Assembly: GCA_029465975.1 (NCBI GenBank)
Contig: CM055759.1
Span: forward strand, 495,680-559,679
Direction of reading: 5' to 3'
DNA length: 64,000 bases
DNA from: Dallia pectoralis
Lineage: Eukaryota; Chordata; Actinopteri; Esociformes; Umbridae
Position numbers and translations under genes: made by a program. Shown here piece by piece: positions 24,301-37,000 of the stretch (within the stretch, counting starts at the first letter, position 1; each line of letters opens with the position of its first letter). The notes under the pieces are model-generated. The model worked only from the letters and a program-made list of their open reading frames with translations, was not told where the DNA came from and searched no databases.

Positions 24301-27300
24301 ACTCTTCCCCATTGCCCATACATATGAAGAATACGGGAGATTGTGGTCACATGTAGCAGCCAGTACATGCGAGAAATTCTTGCAGCTCCTTTAATGTTGC
24401 TGTAGGCCTCTTGGAAGCCTCCCTGAACAGTTTCATTCTCGTCTTTTCATCAATTTTGGATGGACGTCCAGTTCTTGGTAATGTCTCTGTTGTGCCATAT
24501 TTTCTCCACTTGATGATGGCTGTGTTCCATGGTTTATCTAATGCTTTGGAAATTATTTTGTACCCTTCTGCTGACTGATATACCTCTGATGCTTTGGAAG
24601 CTCTCTGTGGCCCATGGCTTGTGCTCTGATATGCAACTTAATGCAAGTGTGTAATGACTTCTATTTAACATGAGTTTGAATGTGATTGGTTAATTGAACA
24701 CAACCACATCCCCAGTTATAACAGGGTATGCACACTTACAAAACCAGGTTATTGTAAGGTTGTTGTTTTTTGTAGTTCTTTCAATTATTATTTTTCATGT
24801 TATAGGTCACATTAAAGGTTGAAAAAGTTCTCAATAGATGTATCTTTGTCTCACTTTTTCACATCACATAAACCACCTCCCACATCCTGGATGTATTTCT
24901 AAGAAATCACAAGCAGTGGGCCGAGAGAAAGAAGAGTGTTCCTGGGACAGTACAGTGTAAAAAAGTGCCATTACAGAGCCTGTAAAGGGCTAGTACGGGC
25001 CAGCACAGGGCTAGTACGGGGCCACCACAGGGCTAGTACGGGCCAGCACAGGGCTAGTACGGGCCAGCTACGGGCCAGGGGCTAGTATGGGCCAGCACAG
25101 GGCTAGTACGGGGCCAGCACAGGGCTAGTACGGAGCCAGCACAGGGCTAGTACGGGGCCAGCACAGGGCTAGTACGGGGCCAGCACAGGGCTAGTACGGG
25201 GCCAGCACAGGGCTAGTACGGGGCCACCACGGGGCTAGTACGGGGCCAGCACAGGGCTAGTTCGGGGCCAGCACAGGGCTAGTACGGGGCTAATGGAGTG
25301 AAATATAATGCTGACTCTTCTCCTACCCCAGTTTTCGTCAGAGCTGGGCTGTGGATCGTATCGGCAAATGGCAGGAGCTGGAGTACGCTAGTCCCGCCTA
25401 CCCTGCATTCGCATGTGGTTCGGGGTACGTGGCGTCTAGGGATCTCGTCCAATGGCTGGCCAGCAATGCAGAGAAGCTAAAGGCCTACCAGGTAACACTT
25501 TTAAGCTATCACTTTACATCAGCTCTGAAGCTTCATTTTAAGCGATCACTTTACATCAGCTCTGAAGCTTCATTTTAAGCGATCACTTTACATCAGCTCT
25601 GAAGCTTCATTTTAAGCGATCACTTTACATCAGCTCTGAAGCTTCATTTTAAGCGATCACTTTACATCAGCTCTGAAGCTTCATTTTAAGCGATCACTTT
25701 ACATCAGCTCTGAAGCCTCATTTTAAGCGATCACTTTACATCAGCTCTGAAGCCTCATTTTAAGCGATCACTTTACATCAGCTCTGAAGCTTCATTTTAA
25801 ACAATCACTTTACATCAGCTCTGAAGCTTCATTTTAAGCGATCACTTTACATCAGCTCTGAAGCTTCATTTTAAGCGATCACTTTACATCAGCTCTGAAG
25901 CTTCATTTTAAGCGATCACTTTACATCAGCTCTGAAGCTTCATTTTAAGCGATCACTTTACATCAGCTCTGAAGCTTCATTTTAAGCGATCACTTTACAT
26001 CAGCTCTGAAGCTTCATTTTAAGCGATCACTTTACATCAGCTCTGAAGCCTCATTTTAAGCGATCACTTTACATCAGCTCTGAAGCCTCATTTTAAGCGA
26101 TCACTTTACATCAGCTCTGAAGCCTCATTTTAAGCGATCACTTTACATCAGCTCTGAAGCCTCATTTTAAGCGATCACTTTACATCAGCTCTGAAGCCTC
26201 ATTTTAAGCGATCACTTTACATCAGCTCTTTCACTTGTAATCTGTTGTTTCTTGTTTCAGGGGGAAGATGTGAGCATGGGGATATGGATGGCTGCTGTTG
26301 GACCACAGAAATACCAGGTAAACAACAACAATAAATAGATAACACTACTATGGTAGAAATACTAGGTAAACAACAATAAATAGATAACACTACTATGGTA
26401 GAAATACTAGGTAAACAACAATAAATAGATAACACTACTATGGTAGAAATAGTAGGTAAACAACAACAATAAATAGATAACACTACTATGGTAGAAATAC
26501 TAGGTAAACAACAACAATAAATAGATAACACTACTATGGTAGAAATACTAGGTAAACAACAACAATAAATAGATAACACTACTATGGTAGAAATAGTAGG
26601 TAAACAACAACAATAAATAGATAACACTACTATGGTAGAAATACTAGGTAAACAACAACAATAAATAGATAACACTACTATGGTAGAAATACTAGGTAAA
26701 CAACAACAATAAATAGATAACACTACTATGGTAGAAATACTAGGTAAACAACAATAAATAGATAACACTACTGTGGTAGAAATACTAGGTAAACAACAAC
26801 AATAAATAGATAACACTACTATGGTAGAAATACTAGGTAAACAACAATAAATAGATAACACTACTATGGTAGAAATAGTAGGTAAACAACAACAATAAAT
26901 AGATAACACTACTATGGTAGAAATACTAGGTAAACAACAACAATAAATAGATAACACTACTATGGTAGAAATAGTAGGTAAACAACAACAATAAATAGAT
27001 AACACTACTATGGTAGAAATACTAGGTAAACAACAACAATAAATAGATAACACTACTATGGTAGAAATACTAGGTAAACAACAACAATAAATAGATAACA
27101 CTACTATGGTAGAAATACTAGGTAAACAACAATAAATAGATAACACTACTGTGGTAGAAATACTAGGTAAACAACAACGATACATAATATTGCTATAGTA
27201 TAAAGGCCAGACCACCACTACAGCTAATATTGATGAACTTCCACTTTGTTCCAAATAAACAGACGTTTGTGGGATGGTTTTCTGAATGCTAATCCGATCA

Positions 27301-27545
27301 AGCAAATGTATTTCATAAAGCAGTTTTTACAACAATGCTGTCACAAAGTGCTTTTACAAACACCCAGCCTATCTGATGTTTGTGTGGTTTTTCTTTCTGG
27401 TCAGGACTCCAGGTGGCTGTGTGAAAAGGAGTGTTACCAAGACATGCTGTCATCTCCTCAGCTGTCCCCCAAGGAGCTGAGGTATCTGTGGGACAGTAAG
27501 AGGGCCTGCGGAGACCCCTGTGGGTGTCCCTGGGGACACAGCTAA
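18396..27545 (+). CDS. b3galnt2: Beta-1,3-N-acetylgalactosaminyltransferase 2 (12 exons)
   Basis: GT31-family glycosyltransferase of the secretory pathway that adds beta-1,3-GalNAc to GlcNAc; in vertebrates it builds the GalNAc-GlcNAc-Man core of alpha-dystroglycan. Exons: 18396-18495, 18877-19003, 20041-20141, 21918-22114, 22209-22304, 22475-22585, 22754-22832, 22995-23178, 23351-23476, 25332-25491, 26261-26317, 27405-27545. The sum is 1479 nt, 492 residues plus TAA (human about 500), and all phases agree. Residues 1-20 ([20 protein letters not shown]) form a type II signal anchor. Family landmarks are VGVLSAR and RQTW (exon 2), [10 protein letters not shown] and DREDPYSC (exon 3), [12 protein letters not shown] (exon 8), the metal/nucleotide-binding [12 protein letters not shown] (exon 9), [11 protein letters not shown] (exon 10) and [11 protein letters not shown] (exon 11). 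Introns 2, 3, 10 and 11 and the region after the stop are filled by tandem arrays. Intron 9 contains a dead Tc1 element. Exon 2's start (after TTTTTGACCAG) and end (first CAG|GTACAG) were chosen by phase and by alignment to the family. Confidence 0.95.
19004..19815 (+). repeat. 35-bp array of the B3GALNT2 exon 2 donor
   Basis: About 23 units, some shortened to 23 bp by loss of a 12-mer. Each repeats the exon end CCCCTCTACAGACACAG followed by the intron start GTACAG, so each rebuilds the donor CAG|GTACAG. The array is open in all three forward frames. Confidence 0.95.
19816..19962 (+). repeat. 12-bp sub-array derived from the exon 2 donor repeat
   Basis: About 12 tandem copies of GTGCAGACACAG or GTACAGACACAG continue the 35-bp array. 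The 12-mer is a part of the 35-bp unit, which shows a second round of amplification. Confidence 0.9.
20138..21402 (+). repeat. 20-bp array of the B3GALNT2 exon 3 donor
   Basis: The exon 3 donor reads ACCAG|GTAGGCCTATA, and the unit ACCAGGTAGGCCTATAGAAT is repeated about 60 times with minor variants (TATAACACC, TAGATAACC). Almost every copy keeps CCAG|GTAGGC, so intron 3 opens with dozens of potential donors. Confidence 0.93.
21657..21912 (+). repeat. 15-bp pyrimidine array forming the exon 4 acceptor tract
   Basis: About 17 copies of a CCCCCTGTCTGTCTG-type unit (14-15 bp) run directly into the acceptor TGCTCCAG of B3GALNT2 exon 4, giving about 250 bases of nearly pure pyrimidine tract. Confidence 0.93.
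22305..22424 (+). repeat. 12-bp array at the exon 5 donor
   Basis: The donor is AAG|GTTGGTACTGGG, and GTTGGTGCCGGG-like 12-mers follow about ten times. Each keeps G|GTTGGT, a weak donor-like sequence. The motif is also G-rich with paired runs of four G. Confidence 0.9.
23528..24890 (-). pseudogene. Degenerate Tc1/mariner transposon in B3GALNT2 intron 9
   Basis: The left end (GTGGATATAAAAAGTCTACA at about 23532) is a Tc1 terminal repeat of teleosts. On the minus strand, 24095-23811 encodes the C-terminal DDE region of the transposase (KHGGGSIML, then PKHTSKSTK, then PDLNPI), and 24368-24174 encodes an earlier part. The frame is broken by stops and shifts. The catalytic Asp before NDPKH reads Asn and the final acidic residue after LNPI reads Asp rather than Glu, so the copy should be inactive. 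The right end near 24840-24890 is truncated or diverged. Confidence 0.88.
24963..25292 (+). repeat. About 22-bp array before B3GALNT2 exon 10
   Basis: Roughly 15 copies of GGGCTAGTACGGGGCCAGCA with small length changes. It ends about 40 bases before the exon 10 acceptor. Confidence 0.88.
25502..26227 (+). repeat. 37-bp array filling B3GALNT2 intron 10
   Basis: About 19.5 units containing TTTTAAGCGATCACTTTACA and ATCAGCTCTGAAGCTTCA. It begins ten bases after the exon 10 donor and stops about 33 bases before the exon 11 acceptor, so it makes up nearly the whole 769-bp intron. Units alternate between CTTCA and CCTCA variants in blocks. Confidence 0.95.
26309..27180 (+). repeat. 44/47-bp array of the B3GALNT2 exon 11 donor
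   Basis: Exon 11 ends AAATACCAG|GTAAACAACA. About 19 downstream units repeat AAATACTAG|GTAAACAACA followed by ATAAATAGATAACACTACTA. Two length classes differ by one CAA triplet. Each unit therefore carries a copy of the last nine exon bases and the donor. Confidence 0.94.
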
Positions 27546-27552
27546 TGTCAGC

Positions 27553-29937
27553 GCTACATCTGGGACCTGGTCATCTATGTTACATCTGGGACCTGGTCAT
27601 CTATGTAACATCTGGGACCTGGTCATCTATGTTACATCTGGGACCTGGTCATCTATGTTACATCTGGGACCTGGTCATCTATGTAACATCTGGGACCTGG
27701 TCATCTATGTAACATCTGGGACCTGGTCATCTATGTAACATCTGGGACCTGGTCGCATTCATCTGGGACCTGGTCATCTATGTAACATCTGGGACCTGGT
27801 CATCTATGTAACATCTGGGACCTGGTCATCTGCGACCTGTTCATCTGGGACTTGGTCATCTATGTTACATCTGGGACCTGGTCATCTATGTTACATCTGG
27901 GACCTGGTCATCTATGTAACATCTGGGACCTGGTCATCTATGTAACATCTGGGACCTGGTCATCTATGTTACATCTGGGACCTGGTCATCTATGTAACAT
28001 CTGGGACCTGGTCATCTATGTAACATCTGGGACCTGGTCATCTGGGACTTGGTCATCTATGTAACATCTGGGACCTGGTCATCTATGTAACATCTGGGAC
28101 CTGGTCATCTGGGACTTGGTCATCTATGTTACATCTGGGACCTGGTCATCTATGTCATCTGGGACCTGGTCATCTATGTAACATCTGGGACCTGGTCATC
28201 TATGTTACATCTGGGACCTGGTCATCTATGTAACATCTGGGACCTGGTCATCTATGTTACATCTGGGACCTGGTCATCTATGTAACATCTGGGACCTGGT
28301 CATCTATGTTACATCTGGGACCTGGTCATCTATGTAACATCTGGGACCTGGTCATCTATGTTACATCTGGGACCTGGTCATCTATGTAACATCTGGGACC
28401 TGGTCATCTATGTTACATCTGGGACCTGGTCATCTATGTAACATCTGGGACCTGGTCATCTGGGACTTGGTCATCTATGTAACATCTGGGACCTGGTCAT
28501 CTATGTTACATCTGGGACCTGGTCATCTATGTAACATCTGGGACCTGGTCATCTATGTAACATCTGGGACCTGGTCATCTATGTAACATCTGGGACCTGG
28601 TCATCTATGTAACATCTGGGACCTGGTCATCTATGTTACATCTGGGACCTGGTCATCTATGTATCTGGGACCTGGTCATCTACATCTGGGACCTGGTCAT
28701 CTATGTTACATCTGGGACCTGGTCATCTATGTAACATCTGGGACCTGGTCATCTATGTTCTGGGACATCTGGGACCTGGTCATCTATGTAACATCTGGGA
28801 CCTGGTCATCTATGTTACATCTGGGACCTGGTCATCTATGTAACATCTGGGACCTGGTCATCTGGGACTTGGTCATCTATGTAACATCTGGGACCTGGTC
28901 ATCTATGTTACATCTGGGACCTGGTCATCTATGTAACATCTGGGACCTGGTCATCTATGTTACATCTGGGACCTGGTCATCTATGTAACATCTGGGACCT
29001 GGTCATCTATGTTACATCTGGGACCTGGTCATCTATGTAACATCTGGGACCTGGTCATCTATGTAACATCTGGGATCTGGTCATCTATGTAACATCTGGG
29101 ACCTGGTCATCTGCGACCTGTTCATCTGGGACCTGGTCATCTATGTTACATCTGGGACCTGGTCATCTATGTAACATCTGGGACCTGGTCATCTATGTAA
29201 CATCTGGGACCTGGTCATCTGCGACCTGTTCATCTGGGACCTGGTCATCTATGTTACATCTGGGACCTGGTCATCTATGTAACATCTGGGACCTGGTCAT
29301 CTGCGACCTGTTCATCTGGGACCTGGTCATCTATGTTACATCTGGGACCTGGTCATCTATGTAACATCTGGGACCTGGTCATCTATGTAACATCTGGGAC
29401 CTGGTCGCATTCATCTGGGACCTGGTCATCTATGTAACATCTGGGACCTGGTCATCTATGTAACATCTGGGACCTGGTCATCTGCGACCTGTTCATCTGG
29501 GACTTGGTCATCTATGTTACATCTGGGACCTGGTCATCTATGTTACATCTGGGACCTGGTCATCTATGTAACATCTGGGACTTGGTCATCTATGTTACAT
29601 CTGGGACCTGGTCATCTATGTAACATCTGGGACCTGGTCATCTGCGACCTGTTCATCTGGGACCTGGTCATCTATGTTACATCTGGGACCTGGTCATCTA
29701 TGTTACATCTGGGACCTGGTCATCTATGTTACATCTGGGACCTGGTCATCTATGTTACATCTGGGACCTGGTCATCTATGTAACATCTGGGACCTGGTCA
29801 TCTATGTTACATCTGGGACCTGGTCATCTATGTTACATCTGGGACCTGGTCATCTATGTAACATCTGGGACCTGGTCATCTGCGACCTGTTCATCTGGGA
29901 CTTGGTCATCTATGTAACATCTGGGACCTGGTCATAT
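27553..29937 (+). repeat. 26-bp array just after the B3GALNT2 stop codon
   Basis: About 90 copies of a unit made of ACATCTGGGACCTGGTCATC plus TATGTA or TATGTT, beginning within ten bases of TAA (27543-27545). Recurrent short units (TCTGCGACCTGTTCATC) mark higher-order repeats. If the polyadenylation site lies beyond it, the array is in the 3' untranslated region. Confidence 0.93.
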
Positions 29938-30700
29938 ATGGTGGAATCACAGGGGAACCTGTAGTCTGTAGTAGTTACATGTTCACTACTAGACTTTTTT
30001 GGATTCATGGTTTTGGGGCTGATTTATGATCGGGCGTCATGGTAACCATGGACAAAAATGTACTCCAGAATGTAAATACATACACAGTAAAAGGGTGTCT
30101 TTGACCCCCCAGTTGTCAGGAGACCTCTGACCCCCAGTCCCCCTGATGCATTGAACTGACCTTCTGTCCTCCATCGTGCATCTCTATTGGAATACATGGG
30201 AGGTGGTTTTTGTGATGTCTTCCATTACATTTGGCTTCAGAGCAGCAACACAAACAGAAACTCTCTAAAGTCACATCCTATAATGGGCTTGTGGAAATGC
30301 AGGCTGTCAAAGCTGAAGCAGTCAGTAGCTGAAATATCTTATTACAAGCCCACTAGTATGTAGAACCACAGAACCACTAAACACTAGATGTGACAACACA
30401 TCTATCAGCACTTCCTGGAAATTCTCTGGTTCAGTCAATCTTCTGTTTGAGTAATTTATCTTCCCAGTAGATGGTGGTGTTCTGTTCTGAGCTAATGTAT
30501 GGTAGCATGGAAGCTAATGTCATTTCCTGGTAAGGCCATCTCTGCTAACATGTAAAAATGATCACATTTAAATTTCCACAAGTCAAGCTTCAGTGTCACG
30601 TGTTCACTCGGCTCCGGCGTCATGTGTATTTACAGTAGCCTGTAAACCAGTAAAACACACATTAACAACAACATAAAGCAAAGCCACAACTTCTTAAATA
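29938..30700 (+). other. Intergenic between B3GALNT2 and GGPS1; no TBCE
   Basis: The convergent gene ends are about 2.4 kb of 26-bp array plus this unique-looking segment. No coding block is recognisable on either strand. Confidence 0.6.
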
Positions 30701-30702
30701 GT

Positions 30703-30708
30703 TTTATT
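30703..30708 (-). other. Candidate GGPS1 polyadenylation signal
   Basis: AATAAA on the minus strand (TTTATT on plus), 573 bases beyond the GGPS1 stop. The interval 30709-31280 has no other feature and is taken as the 3' untranslated region. Confidence 0.45.
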
Positions 30709-31280
30709 GTAGAAAATCTAGTTTGGTGCATAGTTCCCATGTACATGTTACAGTATGAACTCAAACACAAATTAGGCTAGCTAAATTACCGACATTAACT
30801 GACAGCAGACTATGATATATTGTGATGTAAACAGTAAATGTAGGACCTCCATATATTGGGACAGGGAAGCGTTTTTACATCACACCGTGGGGTTGTAACT
30901 AGGTAACAAATACTCATCCTTGGCACTCAGTCAGTAACATACTCTCCTAAACCTTTTGATACTGGCAGCAAGAAAAATACATATTTGCAGCAATCACCGA
31001 TTAACCCAATTGGTGTTCACATAAACAAATACATTTGAATTCCACATTTAAGGCATTGGAGACATTGATTGACTGACAACGTGCTGTCAACTAGGATGTT
31101 CCTATGAGCGTAGTGGGTTCACTTCTGTATACCTGGTCAAACAGAACTTCACAGACCAGGGGTCAACGGCTGTTGGTCAGCCAGGGGTTATTAAGCCATC
31201 TGTTGGTCTGGGACAGGATGTGAACTGGCTGGAAGGTGTGTATGTAGCAGCTCATAACACCATTGTTCTGAAGCTGTGGA

Positions 31281-34037
31281 TCATTCCTGTTTAGGCCCAG
31301 CCACAGCTTTGGGTTCTGGTTCTCTGTACATGGTACTGAGATGCTCCACTAGCCCCTCCAGCTCAGGGTTTCCCCCCAGATCGGTGATGAGGTGGTAGGC
31401 TTCGGCCTCCAGACCCCGGAGAGTCTCCCTGGTATAAGCAAAGGAGCCAACCTTCTCCAGATAGTCCACACAGTACTTCTTGATGTCCACATTCTCTGTT
31501 CTCTGCCTCAGAATGTTCTGGACCTGGGTGCTCTCTGGCTGGGACCAGATGGCGTGGATAGTGGGGAAGGAGAACTTCCCCTCCGTGAGGTCTTCACAGA
31601 AGCTTTTGTTCTCACTATACTCAGCTGAGTGCAGATTGGCGTAGTCGTCCCTAATCTGGAAGAACAGTCCCAATGTGTCCAGGAGGGGCTTGAGATGTGA
31701 CAGAAAAGAACAATTAACATGACAATACTAAATACTACGTGAAAGAGACGAGATTCCCCAGGACAATATCCAGGACAATACTAAATACTACGTGAAAGAG
31801 ACGAGATTCCCCAGGACAATATCCAGGACAATACTAAATACTACGTGAAAGAGACGAGATTCCCCAGGACAATATCCAGGACAATACTAAATACTACGTG
31901 AAAGAGACGAGATTCCCCAGGACAATATCCAGGACAATACTAAATACTACGTGAAAGAGACGAGATTCCCCAGGACAATATCCAGGACAATACTAAATAC
32001 TACGTGAAAGAGACGAGATTCCCCAGGACAATATCCAGGACAATACTAAATACTACGTGAAAGAGACGAGATTCCCCAGGACAATATCCAGGACAATACT
32101 AAATACTACGTGAAAGAGACGAGATTCCCCAGGACAATATCCAGGACAATACTAAATACTATGTGAAAGAGACGAGATTCCCCAGGACAATATCCAGGAC
32201 AATACTAAATACTACGTGAAAGAGACAAGATTCCCCAGGACAATATCCAGGACAATACTAAATACTACGTGAAAGAGACGAGATTCCCCAGGACAATATC
32301 CAGGACAATACTAAATACTACGTGAAAGAGACGAGATTCCCAGGACAATATCCAGGACAATACTAAATACTACGTGAAAGAGACGAGATTCCCCAGGACA
32401 ATACTAAATACTACGTGAAAGAGAACTAATGACCTTTTAGTTCATGTTGAGCTAAGAAGCCTTTTGTTAAATCAGTTTGTCATGTGATCCACAACACTAA
32501 AAAATGCGCCATTTATATTCTGATATCTCAACATTTAATATTAAAAAAATAATCACAAATAAATAACTTGCTTCAGCTGATTAAAGTTATATTTGGTCGG
32601 TATTCATATCAGTTATTCAGTTTAAAGACTAAATATTGTTATATAATCAACAGCTATAATATATACATATACACACACACACAAGCATGCAGGGAATAAA
32701 ATGGAAAACCGACTATAATTATTTACATCTTCAGTACGTGATCGTTACTATTGCCTTCTGTTACACCCCAATATTAACATGTAGAACAGTTCTATTAAGA
32801 CCTTGAGATCTCGGTTCCAGCTGGAGAAGATCTGCATCAGACCCACAGCCAGGCCAAACAGACCCCCGGTCTTCTGGAGGACCATGGATCGGTACTGGCT
32901 CTCTGTAGGGCAGGTGTAGGTGTCCCTCCAGTGAATGTCCAGACCCTGGCCACAGTGAAGCTCCAGTAGCTGTCTGGTGAACACATGCACTGCTTCTGGG
33001 TGTTCCAGAGTCAGGACCTGAGAGGAAGGAGATGGGGTGAAAACAGTTAAAGCACAATACATCCAAGTAAAAATTGTGAGATATATTTAGCAATGCTACA
33101 TTATCAAATCAAAGAACCTTCTCCAATCCCAGAAAGTAGACATAGTTGGCAGAGTTGATGACAGATGGAACTCCATAGATGCTGTGAGCGACAGGGAAAC
33201 CTCTCCTCAGTGTCGAGTTGTCTTCAATGTCATCGATCAGGAGGCTGGCATTATGGAGCATCTCAGTCACCTCGATGATGACCTACAACATCAGGTGTGG
33301 ACATGGTGGTTGATCGTCTCATACATACAGATGCGGAACTAACATGACATGTGTTTGTGGATATGAGAAACCAGCACCAGATCATCCTGTTGCCACAGCC
33401 AGGGGGCGCACTGACAGTAAGAAAAGCAATCTGTAGAAACAGGAAGTGGAGAAGTCCCAGACAAGACTGTTTCCATGTCACTGTCTGACAGTCCGGGTCT
33501 GAAACAGTCTGTGTATGTTAAAAGCAGCCAGTCAGACAGTCAGTCAGACACCAGTCAGTCATCTTTAATCCTGTCACATCCAACACATGTTTATTTTCTA
33601 TAGTGCAGCATTGGTCATGTGGAATATGGCACCATTATGGTCGGGTGTGGTCAGGTGGAGGGCTCTGTATGTGGAGTATGGCACCATTAAGGTCATGTGT
33701 GGTCAGGTGGAGGGCTCTGTATGTGGAATATGGCACCATTATGGTCGTGTGTGGTCAGGTGGAGGGCTCTGTATGTGGAATATGGCACCATTATGGTCGT
33801 GTGTGGTCAGGTGGAGGGCTCTGTATGTGGAATATGGCACCATTATGGGACGGCCCTGTGAGCAGAGAGAAGCAGGCTGGCAAGGCTTTGGCAGAGGGTA
33901 TTGGAAGCACATTCACTGGGAGCTGTTTAGAGAGACAAGTAGTATGGCTTGGTAATCAAAGCTGTTAGTGTTAGGCTGCATGGCCACACACAGGAGCGCA
34001 CACACACACTCGAGCGCACACACACACACACACTCGA

Positions 34038-34072
<35 letters not shown>

Positions 34073-37000
34073 CTGGCCATTTCCTTTCCTCTGAACTGGC
34101 CTCCTGCCCAGTGAGTGAGTGTGAGTCTCTCTGAGCAATTATCTATTTATATATCCCGCCCAGATCCTCTAACCCGCCCATAACCCTCCCAGATCCTCTA
34201 ACCCGCCCATAACCCACCCAAATCCTCTAATCCGCCCATAACCCACCCAAATCCTCTAACCCGACCATAACCCACCCCCAAATCCTCGAACCCGCCTGGC
34301 CAGTTAGCCTACTACTAACACAACATGACCGGGTCAGACAGTTAGCCTACTACTAACACAACATGACCGGGTCAGACAGTTAGCCTACTACTAAAACAAC
34401 ATGACCGGGTCAGACAGTTATCCTACTACTAACACAACATGACCGGGTCAGACAGTTAGCCTACTACTAACACAACATGACCGGGTCAGACAGTTAGCCT
34501 ACTACTAACACAACATGACCGGGTCAGACAGTTAGCCTACTACTAACACAACATGACCGGGTCAGACAGTTAGCCTACTACTAACACAACATGACCGGGT
34601 CAGACAGTTAGCCTACTACTAACACAACATGACCGGGTCAGACAGTTAGCCTACTACTAACACAACATGACCGGGTCAGACAGTTAGCCTACTACTAACA
34701 CAACATGACCGGGTCAGACAGTTATCCTACTACTAACACAACATGACCGGGTCAGACAGTTATCCTACTACTAAAACAACATGACCGGGTCAGACAGTTA
34801 GCCTACTACTAACACAACATGACCGGGTCAGACAGGCATTCTATTGCCTCAGATGCAGAAAACACGAGCGTCACAAGAAATTCAATCATATTAACGGCAC
34901 AACCAGGGCTATTAAGAGAATTGCAATGAGAAGTATACTTCATTTATCTAAGGTCTTTTCTATGGCTTTCTGCAGAAAGCAATTTAATCTTTAGGCAATA
35001 CTACCTGCTGGCTTGTATAGCTCTTTCAGACTCCATTACTGAAGGATATATACTGACAAACTGTTAAGTTCCTGTTTAAATATGACCTCTCTGTGTCCCC
35101 TGACATCTTAACACACACCACTGAAGAACCACCAGCACACTGCTCATCAGGAACCTTATAGAATAGGGTTTCCATACCCAATAGAATAGGGTTTCCATAC
35201 CCAATAGAATAGGGTTTCCATACCCAATAGAATAGGGTTTCCATACCCAATAGAATAGGGTTTCCATACCCAATAGAATAGGGTTTCCATACCCAATAGA
35301 ATAGGGTTTCCATACCCAATAGAATAGGGTTTCCATACCCAATAGAATAGGGTTTCCATACCCAATAGAATAGGGTTTCCATACCCAAGCATTAGCTGGA
35401 CTGTTGGAAATCTGTCTGTCAGTGACTCTGGGAACATGGAAACATGTAGTCTGAAGTGTTTCATCATACTTCACCATCTGTCAGTACAGCAAAAACATGT
35501 GTATGGTGCCAAAATTATGCCAGAACTGCCTAAATGCACAGTGCCAAATGACATGTATGGGGCAGTTCTTATGCTTTGGGCTTGCTTACAGCAAACAATG
35601 ACATTCTAGAGTATCATTTGCTTCAGTCTTTGTGGCAGATGTTGAGAGGCCATTTCCTGTTTTAGCATCACAATGTCTCTTGGCAGGCCTGCACATATCC
35701 CAACATAATAACTGACCTGAAACCTGTGAGTCAGGCCTCATATCCCAACATAATAACTGACCTGAAACCTGTGAGTCAGGCCTCATATCCCAACATAATA
35801 ACTCAGGGTTTCTGCAGGTATCAGCCAATCTCATTTAATGCTTTTTCATGCCCTTTTTCATGCCACTTTAAACTAATTTCATGCCCTTGTCCAACTGCAG
35901 ATACTTTAACACACAAATTGTGAGCATTTGACAATGCTATTTTTTAACTGTCAGATGGCTCACAAGAAGGTTTACAGTCATTTAACGCAACACAAAGTGC
36001 TTCACAAAATAATAACACAACAGAAATACTAATATTTAAAACACTGTTCACCGAGCAGCTCGTGTCTCTGCCACGTGGATCTCAAAACAACATGCACTGA
36101 TAATTAAAGTAATGAAGCTATACGGGTTACGGCAGTAGGCAGATTCGACAAAATCATGTCAACCCCCTGTCCTCCCCACCACCCCATTCCCACACACTCG
36201 CTGCAAAATGCCTCTCCGGGTTTACCATCGACACCAGGGCCTGAATTTCGTTAGGTGGGTCACATGGGGGGGTCTAAATATTATGGAGGAGAGAATAACT
36301 TCTGATGCATCTATCTAATTTAATCATCTTCATTTATTCATATCTAAACATTTGTGTGCATGAATTGTGCATTTCCAGTTGTGCCACATGTGGGGCCCCT
36401 GCAGACTATCTGAATGTGGTTACAGGTTAATAGGTCACTGCTCAAAAAACTATTAAGATTTCCAGTATTTAAATGTATTTTTTTTTAATGTATGTTTTAA
36501 ATGTTTTATTTTGAAAAACCAAATTACGTGCAACATGTGAAAGACCTTAAGTAAATTGAGGTTTCGAAGTGATTTCACAAAAAATGATTTTTACAGTTTT
36601 TAAATGTTTATTAAACGTCTCTTACACCATTTCCAAAATGTAGGTGTACTCTATAAAACAATCTGACAGTGGTTTGAAGTTTCAAGGCCAAATGGTTAAA
36701 GAGCTACTGAATTCATAACTTTAAGACGTACTTTATTGACGGTCCCTAACTATAAGCACACGGAGGTTTCTATCCGTCTATATCACCGGGTGTAGTGTGG
36801 CTGCTTGCGGGAAAACCGGACCTGATCTCGGGCTCCGAATATCCGTTGAATATCCAATATCCAACCAACTTTACCTCGGTCTGAGATGAAGCAAATATAT
36901 TTGTGCGGGAATTTCTCGCACTATAAAAACTAACCTTGCGGGAATGGTTTAAATTATGCGCAATCCCCGCAATCCCGCACCGAAATTCAAGCCCCGGACG

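Noticed and set aside
26217..27305. 362-codon minus-strand frame of [16 protein letters not shown] repeats
   Set aside because: Antisense to the B3GALNT2 exon 11 donor array, with no independent coding evidence.
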